Below, one piece after another: positions 34,554-47,927 of a DNA stretch of 64,000 bases. The notes beneath the pieces were generated by a model that saw only the letters and a program-made list of their open reading frames with translations, searched no databases and was not told where the DNA came from. Each line of letters starts with the position of its first letter. Position 1 is the first letter of the stretch. The position numbers and the translations under genes are program-made. The DNA is from Alternaria dauci. Taxonomy: Eukaryota; Ascomycota; Dothideomycetes; Pleosporales; Pleosporaceae. The DNA lies in the NCBI RefSeq assembly GCF_042100115.1, contig NC_091277.1:1674001-1738000 (forward strand). The letters are read 5' to 3'.

Positions 34554-37414
34554 CTAATTCCGGGGCAAGTGTAGGAAGATTGTACACTTCTCAATCTCAA
34601 CATCCTCTTTCTTCGCACCCCCACTTTCAGATTGACCCTTACGATCTTTCTCTGCAACGATCTCAACTTCAATGCGGTTAACGCCGGCGACAAGTTTCGC
34701 CTCGAAAAGTGGCTCTCCTTTCTTTTTACCGCCCTCGAAGCCGGGGCCAGGGCTGGTACCGTTGATGCCTGCTGTAACGGGAACTCGGTTTGCTTCGAGT
34801 GTCTTGTTGCCATTGACAGTAACAAAGAGGCGGTACATCCGGCTTGTCAATGCAATGGGGACCTTTGGAATGACTTGTATGTACGAATTGGCTGGTGCGA
34901 CTACCATTGTAGCACTGTACATTGTCTTTTGCTTGTTCGCTGGGATATTGACACACCACGGCTTGGACGGATTGAGCGCGGGATGGGTGTTTAGTGTGAT
35001 CTTGGGTATCAGTGCTTCGTCGATGCCTAGATGTGTCAATTATTGGTTTACTGAATCGGAAGGGTGGCACTTACTCTTGAGTGGGACCTTTCTGAAGCTA
35101 TCTACACGAGCCACTGGCGGAGGCGCATAGTAAGTGGGTGCTTGGTATGCGGCAACATGGTTGCCATTTTGGAGCCCAACGCCGTTTGGATGTGGACTGC
35201 CGCTTGCCGGACGAGACATATGTTGTGGAGGAGCCATATTCGGATGTGGTGTTTGTGCAGGAACGCTGAGTCGCGCAGCCTGGCTATCGGGCGCAGTACT
35301 TGCCGGCCTGATAGCACTCAAGGCAGGCGACTGTACATCTTGTTTGACACCATTGACCGCCGGTGGAGATCCTACGGTCTTGCCCTGTGCAGCGGATAGT
35401 GGTGCAATTGCTGAAAAGCCGCCTTTCGGCCCTGTAAACGGATTGGCAGGCGCTGTCGGCGTAGCAGCTTTCGATGGAGTGGATGACTGGTTGCCCATGC
35501 TGTCAAGAACATGTCGTTGTTGTCGCAGGAGAGCGTCATTGTCAACAATGACACCAGGCGTTGCAGAATCGCGGGCGCTTGGGGTATTACGTTCCGATCC
35601 TGGGCTCGGCTTAAGCTTGAGCTTCAACTGTTGCTTGGGAGCTGCAGCACTGGACATGTTGAGCTTGAGCTTTGGTTGCGTTGGCTCGCTGACTTTGGAT
35701 TTGGCTTCGTTGAGTTTTTTGTTAAAGATTTCCTATGCTAGTCAGTATTGAGCAATGAGAAAGGAGAGATGAACTACATACCTCGAGCTCGAGCGAGAGG
35801 TTGTAAATGTCGCTGCCATCTTCGTTGTAGATACGAGCGTTCTTCCAAATAAGACTAAATGCATCTTCGAAAGCGTCCCAGCTCTTGAACAATGTGTGTC
35901 CTGTCGGGGCTTCGCGTCCAATCACTCCGCGAACCTTCTTTTGTATGGCGGCCAGGGACATGGGGTCTTTGATCAGCTGGTAGTAATCTTTCAAGCTGCG
36001 CGAGGGGAGGTTCTGGAAAGGTAGGAATATTTGTAGACCTTGGCTGGAGGGTGTTAGCAAAGAGGCAGTCTAGCAGATGGCATACAACTTACTCCTCATA
36101 GTCGATAATCTCCCTGACGATCTGCTCCTGTGCCTGCTGGAACGTCTTGCCTGCGTAATCGGCACTATTGTCGTCGTCGTCTTCCAGCGCAGCAGATGCT
36201 GACTGCCGCAACTTTGACGGTGCTGGTGTAGCCGACGCTGCAATGGCGGCCGCTCGTCGAGGGCGCTCAACAGTCTCTATCGTAGCAGGTGTAGCAGGTG
36301 TATGTGCAGTTCTTGGGGTTGCCGTGACGCGGGGCGGAGGTCTCGACGGGGTAGAGTTGTCTTCGCCTGGAATCGGCGTGGCCGTGGCGACGTAGTTGCC
36401 GTCACGGTATGCAGGGTTGTGCTTCACCATCCAGTTTGAGGCGGTCTTGCGTAGACGCTCGGCATCTTGGTATATGACGGAGTTCTTGTCGTTGTAGGCT
36501 TTGGCATTGTTGACCAATCGTTTGCAGTCGCTCTCGACTTGAGCCAGAGACGCGTACTGGCCGTTGTTGAGTTTATTCTGGGCTGTACGTTAGCAGTTGC
36601 CCAGGTCGAGAGGATCGGACGGGGGAGAAGGCAGAGAGGTCTGGCAGACTGCGATTGCTCGGGAGCGCAGTGATGCTGGGGCAAGGTAACTAGGGATCGG
36701 ACATGAGCCAGGGACGAGCATACCTCAATGGTATCTATAGCAATAGGCAGTTTCGTGTACTCGTAGTAGTCGGGTACTTCAGCCTGCGTGCGATGGTCAG
36801 CGGGGGCTGCTCTATGCAGAGAGGGCGCGTGGGAGCATACCTTGTCTGGAAGGGTGAGGAAATGGACGGCGATGGGTCGTCCGCTGCCAGGCTGTCAGTG
36901 GAAGTCGCTGGATATGGCTCTCCGGGCGAGTGGGGAAGCTGCCAATGTGAAGGTGGATTCTAGAGCCAAGCACGTACGTCTTGTCTTTGGCCTGCTTCAG
37001 GCTGTCGAGGAACTTCAAGCCCGCCGTTGTGGTTGATTCGATTGTCTCCGACTTGGACGGCGTCTCGGCCTGCACGGAAGCGGTCCCCTGTCAGCATTGT
37101 TCCCTCGAGTGTCTGAGTCGAAATCCTCTGTCCCCGACTGCATCGCCGGCGTGTGTGTGGTGTTGAGGGAGCGATGAGGGGCCGACTGCGGGTGATGGCC
37201 TGCTCGTCGAGCCCCCCAGGTGTGTCGCGCTTCTGGTCTAAGGACCATCCCGCATCGCGACCATGACGCCTCCTGCATCTCGCAAACACTCCTCGGCGAT
37301 GCATCACCCACCACCATGGACTGCACGTACCGTCCCTTTTTGTCGCTTTGCAGGGCGACCGTCGTGGTCACCCGCTGCATTGCTTGCCGCCTTGCGCTTG
37401 GCCGCGCTCTCCAT
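34554..37414 (-). CDS. RSC4: Tandem bromodomain protein of the RSC chromatin remodelling complex (Rsc4-like)
   Basis: Eight exons: 37331-37414, 36978-37069, 36841-36883, 36724-36783, 36093-36577, 35782-36043, 35075-35732 and 34554-35026; 718 residues. All phases close and every junction keeps family sequence continuous. Bromodomain 1 (about 45-165) includes PDYYEYTKLPIAIDTIE and VNNAKAYNDKNS; bromodomain 2 (about 255-345) includes SLKDYYQLIKDPMSLAAI and WKNARIYNEDGSDIY. Both keep the acetyl-lysine-contacting Asn. A Pro/Ala/Ser-rich linker and a C-terminal beta-rich domain (from about residue 560) follow. Rsc4 reads acetylated histone H3 and recruits the RSC nucleosome remodeller to promoters. 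A basic N terminus (ESAAKRKAAS, KRQK) is a likely nuclear signal. Introns are 261, 94, 57, 146, 49, 49 and 48 bases. Confidence 0.9.
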
Positions 37415-37836
37415 ATTCGGTCAATTCGTGATCGCGTAGTCTGTCTGAGCGGTTTGCAGAGCGTCTCGAGGCGGCTAACGATTGTGGCGGCGGTGCAGTG
37501 AAATGCGCGTTCGGTCGTTAACCCGGTAGACGCGCCGCAGTGTTCAATCTAGGGCTCCCAGTTTGCCAAGAATCCGCGCACGGTCCCCCCTTGCTGCATC
37601 ACCACATGCACTGTAATCGTGCTTCACCACAACAAGTCAACAGCGAACGGTACATACTCTGGCTCCCTAGCATCCATCGCACGGCAAACGTCCGAGCATT
37701 ACCAATCAATTGTTTCTAGGTAGTCGAGCCTGGTCGCTGTCGTCCAGGGGTATACACCTCCGCTAATACTGCAGCAATCTTGACATGTTTATAGCATCAG
37801 ACCAGAAGCAAGAAAAGTCGTCTACAGCCTCCATGC
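37415..37836. other. Intergenic, 422 bases
   Basis: This is the RSC4-like promoter and the 3' region of the kinase gene. Nothing else is seen. Confidence 0.5.
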
Positions 37837-39321
<1,485 letters not shown>

Positions 39322-40355
39322 GATGGGCAAGCGAGTGTGCAGCTATATGACTGCTGCAAGCTGATTCTCAGGCTGAGGGTGAGATTTGGGTTGCCTATCA
39401 GGCGCGTTCAGCTCGTGGTGGGGGTTCGTCGGTGAGGGGTAAGAAACAGTCAGGTAGCAATGCTCTCGAAGGAGGAAAAGGCAAGGCTGCAAAAGAAGGT
39501 CGTGAAAAGGAGGCACAGGATTGAATCGGGTCAGCAGCAAAGGTCGAGCGTCGTGGGAGAACTGGAGTAGCACCTAGCCTGGCTGTGGGGCAGGCGCATT
39601 CGAGGGTCGTGTCCGCCTCGCGGCCTCCAGGGTTTGAGGCGCAGTGCCAGCTGCCAATCGACCATGAGCTAGCAGCGGCCCCCCTCAACGCTTTCTTCAC
39701 GCCCATGTATGCCAGGCTCCACGAACAAACAACACATGCGGGGCTACCACATACCGCGAAGATGACTACGAGGGCAGGGCATGCAGACTCCATCACAGCA
39801 TACACGCGTCAAGCAGCGTCAACGGGGTGTGGCGCCCGTCATCTTGACTCGCAAAGCATGGACGCTCCTCTGCTCGCAGCTTCTTGATGAGAAACTTCAA
39901 GGGTGTGGACACTAGATGCCTCTTATAGTATGACTGAGTCCGTCCCTTTCGTATTTTAGCTAGCATTCCAGTATATTACGCCGAGACTGCCTGAGCAACA
40001 TCCGCTAGACGATTGTATGCAGCGCACATGGAAGCGGTAGTCTCTGTGCAGCGCAGAAAACGCGAACTTCTTCAATGTTCGCAGAACGCATGCGCCACAC
40101 AGATAGGGCCCAGAAGTTGCCAAGAAGGAAAGGAACCATTCGTTTAGTTCCGCAGGCGCAAGGCTGGCAGGTTTGCATGTGCGATTCCTACGTCATGCCC
40201 CCTTCCGCGTACATAATATGGGCCTCGATCGACAACGTCCACCACACCACGCACATCACTTCTTCCATCCTGCCAAATCTCTTGTACAGCAGTACTGCAC
40301 CACGAGTTCCAACACAGACCGCTTTACTCATACCAGCTCTCACACAATCCTTACC
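39322..40355. promoter_or_regulatory. Divergent upstream region, kinase / small membrane protein
   Basis: A 1034-base gap between divergent genes, holding both promoters. Overlapping open frames on both strands near 39400-39890 have no motif and are not called. Confidence 0.45.
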
Positions 40356-40725
40356 ATGGCTATCGGCATCTTCACCATCCTCGCCGGCTTGATAGCCTTG
40401 GCTGCCGGCTACTTCTACTTCTTCGGTATCTCCCCAGAGATGAAGCGCAAGATGGAGAAGCAGGCCCTCAAGACCATGGGCGAGAACAAGATGTCCTACA
40501 TGGCCAAGGGTGGGTCTTACCATACCGGCAATGCACATACACCACCAAAGCAAACACTAACATCACTCAGACCAAATCAACAAGATCCCCACCTCCGACC
40601 AAGAAGACGTCAAGAACCTCAAGCAGGGCATCAGCAACCTCGCGGGCGGTGCTATGCAGAATCCCATTGGAGAACGAGCTGGTGAAAGCGCTGACAGACT
40701 CACGTCTCCGCTTACCGGTCGCTAA
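40356..40725 (+). CDS. Small membrane-anchored fungal protein
   Basis: Exons 40356-40509 and 40571-40725, with a 61-base intron (GTGGGT...CAG), give 102 residues. Residues 2 to about 24 (IGIFTILAGLIALAAGYFYFFG) form one membrane segment or uncleaved signal anchor, followed by a basic, charged stretch (EMKRKMEKQALKTMGENK). The C-terminal half (VKNLKQGISNLAGGAMQNPIGERAGESADRLTSP) is predicted helical and soluble. I recognise it only as the type of small conserved protein found in related fungi; no function is known. The splice site is supported because it links YMAK to DQINKIPTSDQEDV without a stop. Confidence 0.75.
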
Positions 40726-41123
40726 TGTCTTCTCTTTGTCTAGTCCGAACAGCGTCCCAGGTCTGGGATTCGGCAAAGGGCGTATCGAGGAAGGTTTCCG
40801 ACCGATTCTACTAGAGGGCCTTACGGGCTTGTCTGGAGGCACTGCTTGAGCGTTCTTGGAGGTTGGTGGGCATATCCAAGGAGACGTCCCAGAAGACGGT
40901 CTAAAACAAAGCAGAACAGTGATACGATAACGGAAGGCCATGCTGGGCAAACCCTCGGCAGGCGTTTGGTGGTACCTTTGTGGCTCCCTCACTGCGACCT
41001 TTTCCTTCTTTCCACGTCGGCAGACGTAGGTTATACTCTCATGACCGTCACGACTCTTTGTAATCATCTTCAACCCTTAATCATACTCTTTTGTATCTCA
41101 TGGGAAGGTCTGTTCCATTGTGC
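40726..41123. other. Intergenic, 398 bases, convergent gene ends
   Basis: No feature is recognised between the two 3' ends. The region is mostly 3' flank for both genes. Confidence 0.5.
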
Positions 41124-41522
41124 TCATCGTCCCACCTGTACCCCACCACTCCATACCAGCCAGGCAAAACCCTCCCAGCCTAGAACGATTCCCCAGAACA
41201 CAACCTGGAATCTTACCTTCCGCGTCTTATGCTGGAAGTAGTGCATGCCCGCCAGCGCACCTGGCCACCCTCCCACCGCCGCCAGTGTGTGCAACGTCAC
41301 TTCTTTCACCCTCCACTCCAGATTACGCGCCTGCATCTTATCGTAGCCATAGAAGAGGAAGGTGACGCCGCTGATTGTTCCGGCGTAGAGGAAGAAGTAT
41401 ATGGGTAGCTGTGAGATGGCGTAAAGGCGGATGAGTGTGACGGTGGGTAAGATGAGCGAAGCGGTTCCGCATACGGTGGCAACGGTCCAGGGTCGATGGC
41501 GAGGACGCGCACGTGGCGGCAT
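41124..41522 (-). CDS. DUF1294 small membrane protein
   Basis: Single exon, 132 residues. Three to four hydrophobic segments (about 15-30, 35-55, 80-95 and 108-125). The DUF1294 signature is clear: FYGYDKMQARNLEWRVKEVTLHTLAAVGGWPGALAG, then HKTRKVRFQVVFW. The family is widespread in bacteria and fungi and its function is unknown. The start at 41522 is chosen because the 30 upstream codons of the longer frame are not conserved-looking and the basic PRARPRHRP sequence follows directly. Confidence 0.85.
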   Translation of the reverse strand: MPPRARPRHRPWTVATVCGTASLILPTVTLIRLYAISQLPIYFFLYAGTISGVTFLFYGYDKMQARNLEWRVKEVTLHTLAAVGGWPGALAGMHYFQHKTRKVRFQVVFWGIVLGWEGFAWLVWSGGVQVGR

Positions 41523-42150
41523 ATTGGCGGACGTTACTGATTGTAGGAGGGAAACCAGGGGTCTGGGCGCATCGCGAGAGAGGGAGACACAGTATTGGCA
41601 ATGTGCTGGCAAGCGACGGGCGTATGCGCGAGCGAAGCTTTCGCTATGCCATGTCGATCTCCCGTGGGTTTTGGTGCTTGGACGGAAGAGGTATAGTGAG
41701 TCGTCTAGTCTGGTTCATCAGCTTGGTTCCACTTCTTCGTCCTTCAACATTGCAATTACACCTTGTTCAAGTCGACTTGTAATCCAAGGATATTCACTGA
41801 CTCATACATCAGTTAGCTGGTTACTCAACAGATTGTAAATATCATCAATATGGAATACAATACTGGTTTACAATCTAGAGATTCCAAGTCTACGAGCCCC
41901 AGCGAAACAAAACCAAAGCCATACAACCTTGGAATCCAACCGTCCCCCAAAGCATAATCCAATGACCATTGCCATACGAACTAGTCCTCCTCGAGATCCA
42001 ATGCAGTTACACAGACTCGTGGCTAGTTTACAGTCCATGAATCCCGATTTTTGTTTGAATCCATGCCATGTGGGCGCATGAATTCTTCAGGAGTGCGAGG
42101 AAGTGTTACCTAGGTAATCATTGGGTTGAGCTTTGGCGAAGGCACTATCC
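41523..42150. other. Intergenic, 628 bases
   Basis: This holds the promoter of the DUF1294 gene and the 3' region of the secreted-protein gene. Nothing else is recognised. Confidence 0.45.
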
Positions 42151-42727
42151 TTACGCACACCCCAGGTCCTTCAGGTGACCAGGGAGAGCCACGGTACCAC
42201 GAGGATGGCTCGCGACGAACTTTGATGCCGCGTTCTCACAATCCTGCGCCTCCTGCGCGAAGAGAGTCCGCCATGTCTCGGTGGAGCGTTCCTGGTACTA
42301 TTCGGCTGTCAGCACATGGAATCTAGCAAAAGAGTACAAACCGAATGGTTGTCTAGGTAACCTTACCTTTGGCGACTCCCTGCACGCCACCGGGCACTTT
42401 TCCCCCGCCCAAGTTCCCTCCCGACGCACCGTGTAGCGGGCCGTCTCGTAGCAGTATTCGATGCACTGTCTGCCGTTAACAATCGTTTCGGCACGGCGAC
42501 AGTTTGACCTTTACCTTGCCAAGAATTTCCAGCGCCGGGGAGATGGGCTGGGACTTGTCCCGAGAGACCATGGCCCAAGAACGATGATATGGGTCACCCC
42601 AGATCTGATGCTCGTTATCGTACACATTTTGTTCACTGTCCCGGAAGACATCTGATCCTGCTGCGTGTCCAGCAAAGGTGAACGTGGCGCACAGCGCAGC
42701 GGTCAGGGTGTTGGTAATGAACTTCAT
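42151..42727 (-). CDS. Small secreted cysteine-rich protein, effector-like
   Basis: I assembled this from three exons: 42515-42727, 42367-42465 and 42151-42297. Introns are 49 bases (GTAAAG...CAG with a TTAAC branch) and 69 bases (GTAAGG...TAG). All junctions are phase 0, so the 152-codon product is open throughout. Residues 1 to about 24 are a signal peptide (MKFITNTLTAALCATFTFAG, cleavage near HAAG). The mature part has six cysteines: four in exon 2 (CIEYCYETARY and KCPVACRES) and two in exon 3 (AQDCEN and the near-terminal GCA), compatible with three disulfides. There is no membrane segment and no recognised domain. Such proteins are common among fungal secreted proteins and candidate effectors; this role is an inference. 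A TATATAA box lies 108 bases upstream. Confidence 0.72.
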
Positions 42728-43361
42728 GGTGAGTTTCTTTTTCCCGAAGGGTCGATGGATGTGATATACTCTTGAAGTACCTCAAGGTACGATATGAGTT
42801 GTGTGAGTAAAAGAGATGCAGTGGTGCGGCCACCTTATATAGTTCTTCCCTCCTTCATACTTACCCAGTGTGCGATGCCCTACCTTGGTTGCCATCTTCC
42901 CTCATCGTATGGTACTGCAGCAAGGAAGTTACTAATAAGGCTTTAAGCCACAATCAGTTGATTGATCAGCCCATGGTATTTCGATGGTGAGTCATTCGTA
43001 CCTTTCGCAGCGTATATCATACCTGGTTACCCTGATCGGAGATACAAATACGCAACTACACTGATGAATAAGGGATTCTGGGAACACAAGGAAACAATAT
43101 CTTTTTATGTGGTGTCATGAAGTTATTTTCTGGCCCCTATTATTCCTCACTATCTCCAGCAAGATGCCAGGTCACCAGGTAGCGCATGTGGATCCTACCG
43201 GTAACCCTCGACGCGAACTACACTGAACGAATTTCAACCATATGCATTACGAGTACGTAAAGATCTCCGATGCGGCGCTCCAAAAAGAAAGCTGCTACGT
43301 GTCTCTTGTCCCGACTCCCCACCCGGCTCTGATTACCGCTACCTCACATCCCTGAGAGCCG
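42728..43361. other. Intergenic, 634 bases
   Basis: This is the promoter region of the secreted protein gene, with a TATA box, and the 3' end of the 43.4 kb gene. Nothing else is supported. Confidence 0.45.
42835..42841 (-). promoter_or_regulatory. TATA box of the secreted cysteine-rich protein gene
   Basis: TATATAA on the minus strand, 108 bases before the ATG at 42727. Position and sequence fit a fungal core promoter, typical of regulated rather than housekeeping genes. Confidence 0.55.
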
Positions 43362-43919
43362 TCAAGGCCTACTTACAGGGCCCCGATAAAACTTTTTCAG
43401 CCTTGTTTCCTCGTCCAAAACATCCCTTTGTATCTTATTCCTCAATACCTCCATCTGCCGGTCATACTCCCAGCGCGGTGTATCCGCACCCCTCATGCCG
43501 ATAAATCTTGCAAACATCCTCATCTTAATCTTCAATCGCTCCAGCTCGGTTAGTTTACAGTTTTCCGGCAACGTATCACTAGCATCTAGAAAAGGCTGTT
43601 GCCAGTTCATTGTCTCTGGATATTGATGTGTGAGGTGGTTGGTATGTGTTTGAGAGTAGTAATTCGCTAGCGAATCGAGTTGGACTTCTGTTAAGAGGAA
43701 AAGGTGAAGCATTGTAGATGGGAAATCAGGTGCTGGCCTCCCTGTCTCGACATGTACTATAGGAGCGATGGTGAGGCGCATTTCAGAAATCTTGTTGACA
43801 AGGTCCGGACTGCGATTCGACAGTTGCATCTTCCTTGCTGCCCTCCTTTGTAGGATGCTCGAATTTGGTACATTTGCTTTGTTGATCCCGTTCGTGACAC
43901 TCATACGTTGGCTAGACAT
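43362..43919 (-). CDS. Conserved fungal hypothetical protein
   Basis: Single exon, 185 residues. It begins MSSQRMSVTNG and has a central segment with APDFPSTMLHLFLLTEVQLDSLANYYSQ and a later FARFIGMRGADTPRWEYDRQMEVLRNKI, where a basic/aromatic block is followed by a helical segment. This layout (an N-terminal PxFPxT segment, a Tyr-rich helix, MNW and a C-terminal FxGMRG motif) resembles a family of small uncharacterised fungal proteins. There is no signal peptide or membrane segment. The function is unknown. A TATATAAAGG sequence lies about 140 bases upstream but points the other way. Confidence 0.65.
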   Translation of the reverse strand: MSSQRMSVTNGINKANVPNSSILQRRAARKMQLSNRSPDLVNKISEMRLTIAPIVHVETGRPAPDFPSTMLHLFLLTEVQLDSLANYYSQTHTNHLTHQYPETMNWQQPFLDASDTLPENCKLTELERLKIKMRMFARFIGMRGADTPRWEYDRQMEVLRNKIQRDVLDEETRLKKFYRGPVSRP

Positions 43920-44538
43920 ATGTCCGTTTGGTAGAAAGTTTTCTAATCAGGTACGGATGTTGCTGACTGGTGGCGTTTGCTGCGGGAACGGTTGCGTGGT
44001 ATTTGGTATGAAACAGCCGGGAGGGTGCAGCGTGCAGGGTTGGGGGGCCGCCGTCGTATATAAAGGTGACACAAACGAGGGCGAGTGTCGCAAGAGAATG
44101 ATTATTGTTGGAGCTTTGCTCTTTGTTAAGGCACTGCCACCTAAGACCTGCTATTCTGACTCTCAGTATCTCGTGAAGAGTAGAGCCTTTGTCTTTCATC
44201 TATCACGTGTCCATTGTCTTCGAGTGGATGATGGAAAGTTATTGCTGCACAATGTCGCGCATTCTATGTTATTGATGGCGGAAGTCGATGAGGGCGGCTG
44301 GTCTTGATTATCCTTGTTGGGAACGTGGTGGCGTGTTGGCGTGTTGGCTGATTTTGTGATGCGTTGGCAAATCTTTCATGATCTGAACGCCGCTGTACAG
44401 ATCTGTTTCGGATACGATCAACGGTGAATCTGTAAGAACTTTTCGTGTTCGGAACTTGTCTGCGACGTTGCTTGGGGAGATGAAAACTCTGAGAATCCTA
44501 AAGTATCTGTAGCCATCTAGCGATGATGAAGCAGTGTT
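43920..44538. other. Intergenic, 619 bases
   Basis: This is the promoter of the gene at 43.4 kb and the 3' region of the cysteine synthase gene. A short GTGTTGGC repeat at about 44331-44349 is noted. Nothing else is seen. Confidence 0.45.
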
Positions 44539-46088
44539 TCAAGCATCGATAATGGCTTGGAGAGACACATCGTTCTCGGTGCCACCAATAGGCTCGGTAC
44601 TCTTCCAGAACTTGCTCAAATGTCTTGCGCCACTATGAAGAAGTTAGTGCACTGTCGAAATTTTGAGACATCATCTTACCTGTCGCATAAAATCGTGACG
44701 ATGCGATGCCCAGGACCAAGTGTTTTTGCAAGTTTCGTGGCAGCGACGCCTTCACTGTGTCAGTGCTGCCTGCTGTTGAACGAGTCACGACTTACAGTTC
44801 ACAGCACTAGAGCTTCCAACAAATATACCGTCATTTTCGACCAACCAGCGCGCCATGGAAATCGCTTGATCATCATTCACCCTGATAGCGTCATCGATCA
44901 GCTCCCGGCCAACATCGAAGTTATGCGTCACTCTGTTGATTCCGATCCCTTCAACAATGGTATCCACCTGGTGTCGCCGTCGGGTTCCTTCTCTTTCCTT
45001 GGGATCGAACATAACGCCATACTTGACACGGTTGTACAGGCCGCTGCCAGGAGGATCTGCTAAAACGACCTTGAGGTTGGGTAACTTGGACTTTAGGAAC
45101 AAGGCAACCCCAGAGATAGTCCCTCCAGTACCAGCACCGCTAACGAAAGCATCCACGTGACGGGCAGTTTGCTCATAGATCTCGGGTCCTGTGCCAGCGA
45201 AGTGTGCGCGCCAGTTGGCTTCTGTTTCGAACTGATCGGCGAATAATCCTCTTCCAGGCTTGTCAGAACTCGCAGTATGCTCCTCTGCTCGCGCTCGTGC
45301 AAGGTTGACAAATTGCTTCTGATCCACGATAGGCGCTGGTCGTACTCTTTCTACTTCGGCTCCAAGCTTTAGGAGAAGATCTGACTTTTCGATTGCCATG
45401 TCGTTTGGTATGCATCTTCCACTTGTAAGCGGCTGTTGCAATGTTCTCATGCGTCGGATGACAACTCACATGTGTGCTTTGTAGCCGCGTGCCCGACAGA
45501 TTGCGGCTAGTGATATGCCAGTGCTACCTACGGTGCCTTCGTAGATAGTGTCACCAGAATGTGGGATGAGAAGTCCCTTTTCTTCGGCCTGATGCGGAAG
45601 TCAATAATGACAGTTGACGCTACAATTTCTTGCACTGTGTTTGCCTCGTACCATTTGGATGATGCTGAGAGCAACTCTGTCTTTCGGGCTATTGCCGGCT
45701 CCATTGAGGAACTGTCACTCCACATCAGCGCTTTCTCAACGCAATCTGGTATGTGCCTCTGTACCTCGGCTTTTGCGAGTATGTCGCAACCGGTAAACTC
45801 GGAGAGCGATTTAATTTTGATGAGAGGCGTGTTGCCTATGCATCCTTCGACACCTTCTTTAACGTCATCTGCGACTGCGTCTCCGCTAAACTCCAGCAGA
45901 CTCTTCTTCAATAGTTCTATGTCGTTGATCTTTGCGAGCTGTGACAACCATTTTTGTTGGTGTGCTAAAAGTCCGTTTTCACTTGCGTCGTCGGATCCTT
46001 GCATCGGCCTCTTCTTATTGTATGCAGTAGTGAGGGCGATGCCCAACAGGAAAGCCCCTAGAATGTAATATCTGGAGCGATCGGACAT
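44539..46088 (-). CDS. Membrane-anchored cysteine synthase-like PLP enzyme (Cys12/YGR012W type)
   Basis: Six exons: 45765-46088, 45652-45711, 45470-45588, 44796-45415, 44680-44749 and 44539-44632; 428 residues. All phases close. An N-terminal membrane helix (YYILGAFLLGIALTTAY, about residues 7-23) anchors it, as in yeast YGR012W at the mitochondrial outer membrane. PLP motifs are the lysine in NSPKDRVAL (Lys118), the phosphate loop GTVGSTGIS, and SGAGTGGTISG. The expected reaction is replacement of the acetyl group of O-acetylserine by sulfide to give cysteine, but yeast relatives are poorly characterised, so the true substrate is uncertain. The usual Asn after the Lys motif is seen in NGAGNS. 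Introns are 46-63 bases. It is divergent from the MidA-like gene with 180 bases between starts. Confidence 0.9.
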
Positions 46089-46268
46089 ATCGAGGATCAG
46101 AAATTCGAGGTGTGCATTTGAAAAGGTTGAGGCAGGCGGAGTTGGCTGATATCCCCGTCTTGGCGCGGCTGCCCGCAAAGCTCACCACGCGCATTCGCGC
46201 GGAGAGGACCTGGGAACCAAAACTCGTCCACCGTCGCGACGCATTCGTGACGATCGTCTCCGGCGGCA

Positions 46269-47855
46269 ATGGACTCGCCACTTGCCACGCAACTGTTCCG
46301 CCAGCTCTTCTCGCATCGAGCGTCGCAATGTCTTGCCCGCAGAGGTCGACCAGCGCTCGTAGGCGCCCGCATACCACAGCACCAAACACGAGGCAAGGCC
46401 ACGCGGTTAGGTGAGGGGGAAACGAAGCGAGAGAGCCGATGGACACCGAGGAAGAATGCGTTTCCCCAAGAGAGAGCGGAGGAGTTTGAAAGATACCCAA
46501 TGGTCACGGCCGACATGCTGCGGAGTAGGAGAGAAAGACCGCGCAGAGTCAAGATGCTGCTGCGTGACTTTATAGAAGGTCAGAGGCTTCTCACAGATGG
46601 GGTTGCCAAGCTAATGGGCGTATAGACAGCTTGTATAACCCCAATTACGGCTACTTCTCCAAGCAAGTCGTCATCTTCTCTCCCGGCGAACCGTTCGACT
46701 TCAACTCCATGGGCTCGGAGCACGAATTCTTCCAGCAACTACGACACCGCTATACCGCTTTCGAAGACGATCTTGACTATCAAGAGCCAAACGATCTCCG
46801 CCAACTCTGGCATACGCCGACCGAACTCTTTTCACCCTACTACGGAGAAGCAATCGCGCGCTATCTTGTAGAAGACTACAAGTACAACTTCTACCCATAC
46901 CATGACCTGAACATATACGAGATGGGCGCGGGTAACGGTACGATGATGTTGAACATTCTTGACTTCATAAGAGACGTGCATCCGGACGTGTACGAGCGAA
47001 CAAAATTCAAGATTATCGAAATTTCGAGTCAATTAGCCGACCTCCAACAGAAGGGTCTGGGTCACTCGGCATATGCGCGAGGGCACTCTGACAAAGTGGA
47101 AATCATCAACCGGAGTGTCTTTGACTGGAACATCTACGTCTCATCGCCCTGCTACTTCCTCGCCTTGGAAGTTTTCGACAATTTCGCACACGATGCCCTA
47201 AAGTACGACTTCGAGACGGGCCTTCCATATCAATCCCATGTCATTGTCGATCCTCGTGGAGAGCTATTCGAATACTACTCCCGCACCATAGACCCCCTCG
47301 CTACCAAGTTCCTCGAACGCAGACACGCTGCCTGTACCGATTATCCACATCCGCTGCAAGGCTCGCGGCTCATGAACAACCTGAGGAGCCTGGTCCCGTT
47401 CCGCTCCAACATGAGCATGCCAGAGTACATACCTACGCGGCTGATGCAATTCTTCTACATGCTGTACGAGAAGTTTCCAAATCACAAGCTGATCAGTAGC
47501 GACTTCCATAAACTGGGCGATACGGTGGAGGGCATTAATGCGCCAGTTGTGCAAACGAGGTACAAGAGGCAAATGATTCCTGTTTCGACACCTCTTGTAA
47601 GCTCAAGAATCATTTCATTGCAAGGACGCTACTAATGTGTCTCAGGTGCACCAAGGCTACTTCGACATACTCTTTCCCACAGACTTTAACGTCATGGAAC
47701 CCATGTACACAGCAATAACCGGACGCTTCGCACGAACATACTTACACGAAGACTTCATGGCTGGCAGAGCAGATATTGCGGAGACGACGACAAAGAACGG
47801 CGATAATCCGTTGCTGAGCTGGTACAAGAATGCCAGCGTAATGATTACTGTGTAG
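46269..47855 (+). CDS. MidA/NDUFAF7-family SAM methyltransferase, mitochondrial
   Basis: Exons 46269-46578, 46626-47596 and 47646-47855 give 496 residues (introns of 47 and 49 bases). The N terminus is rich in Arg/Ser/Gln and lacks acidic residues (MDSPLATQLFRQLFSHR), as expected for a mitochondrial targeting peptide. The SAM-binding loop NIYEMGAGNGTMM lies near 200-212, and IIEISSQLADLQ follows. NPNYGYFSKQV is the conserved N-terminal motif of the DUF185/MidA family. Human NDUFAF7 dimethylates an arginine of a complex I subunit during assembly; that role is likely here, though some fungi have two members and this could be the divergent one. The first splice joins RDFIE to DSLYNPNYGYF. Confidence 0.86.
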
Positions 47856-47927
47856 AGATATAGCCACGTAGTTCTCTTGTGGCTAGCATGTAGGAGAACA
47901 ATACGAAGACACAGTACGAATTGGGGA

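Noticed and set aside
44057..44066. TATATAAAGG upstream of the 43.4 kb gene
   Set aside because: It is in the plus orientation with no gene downstream, so it is not counted as a promoter for the minus-strand gene.
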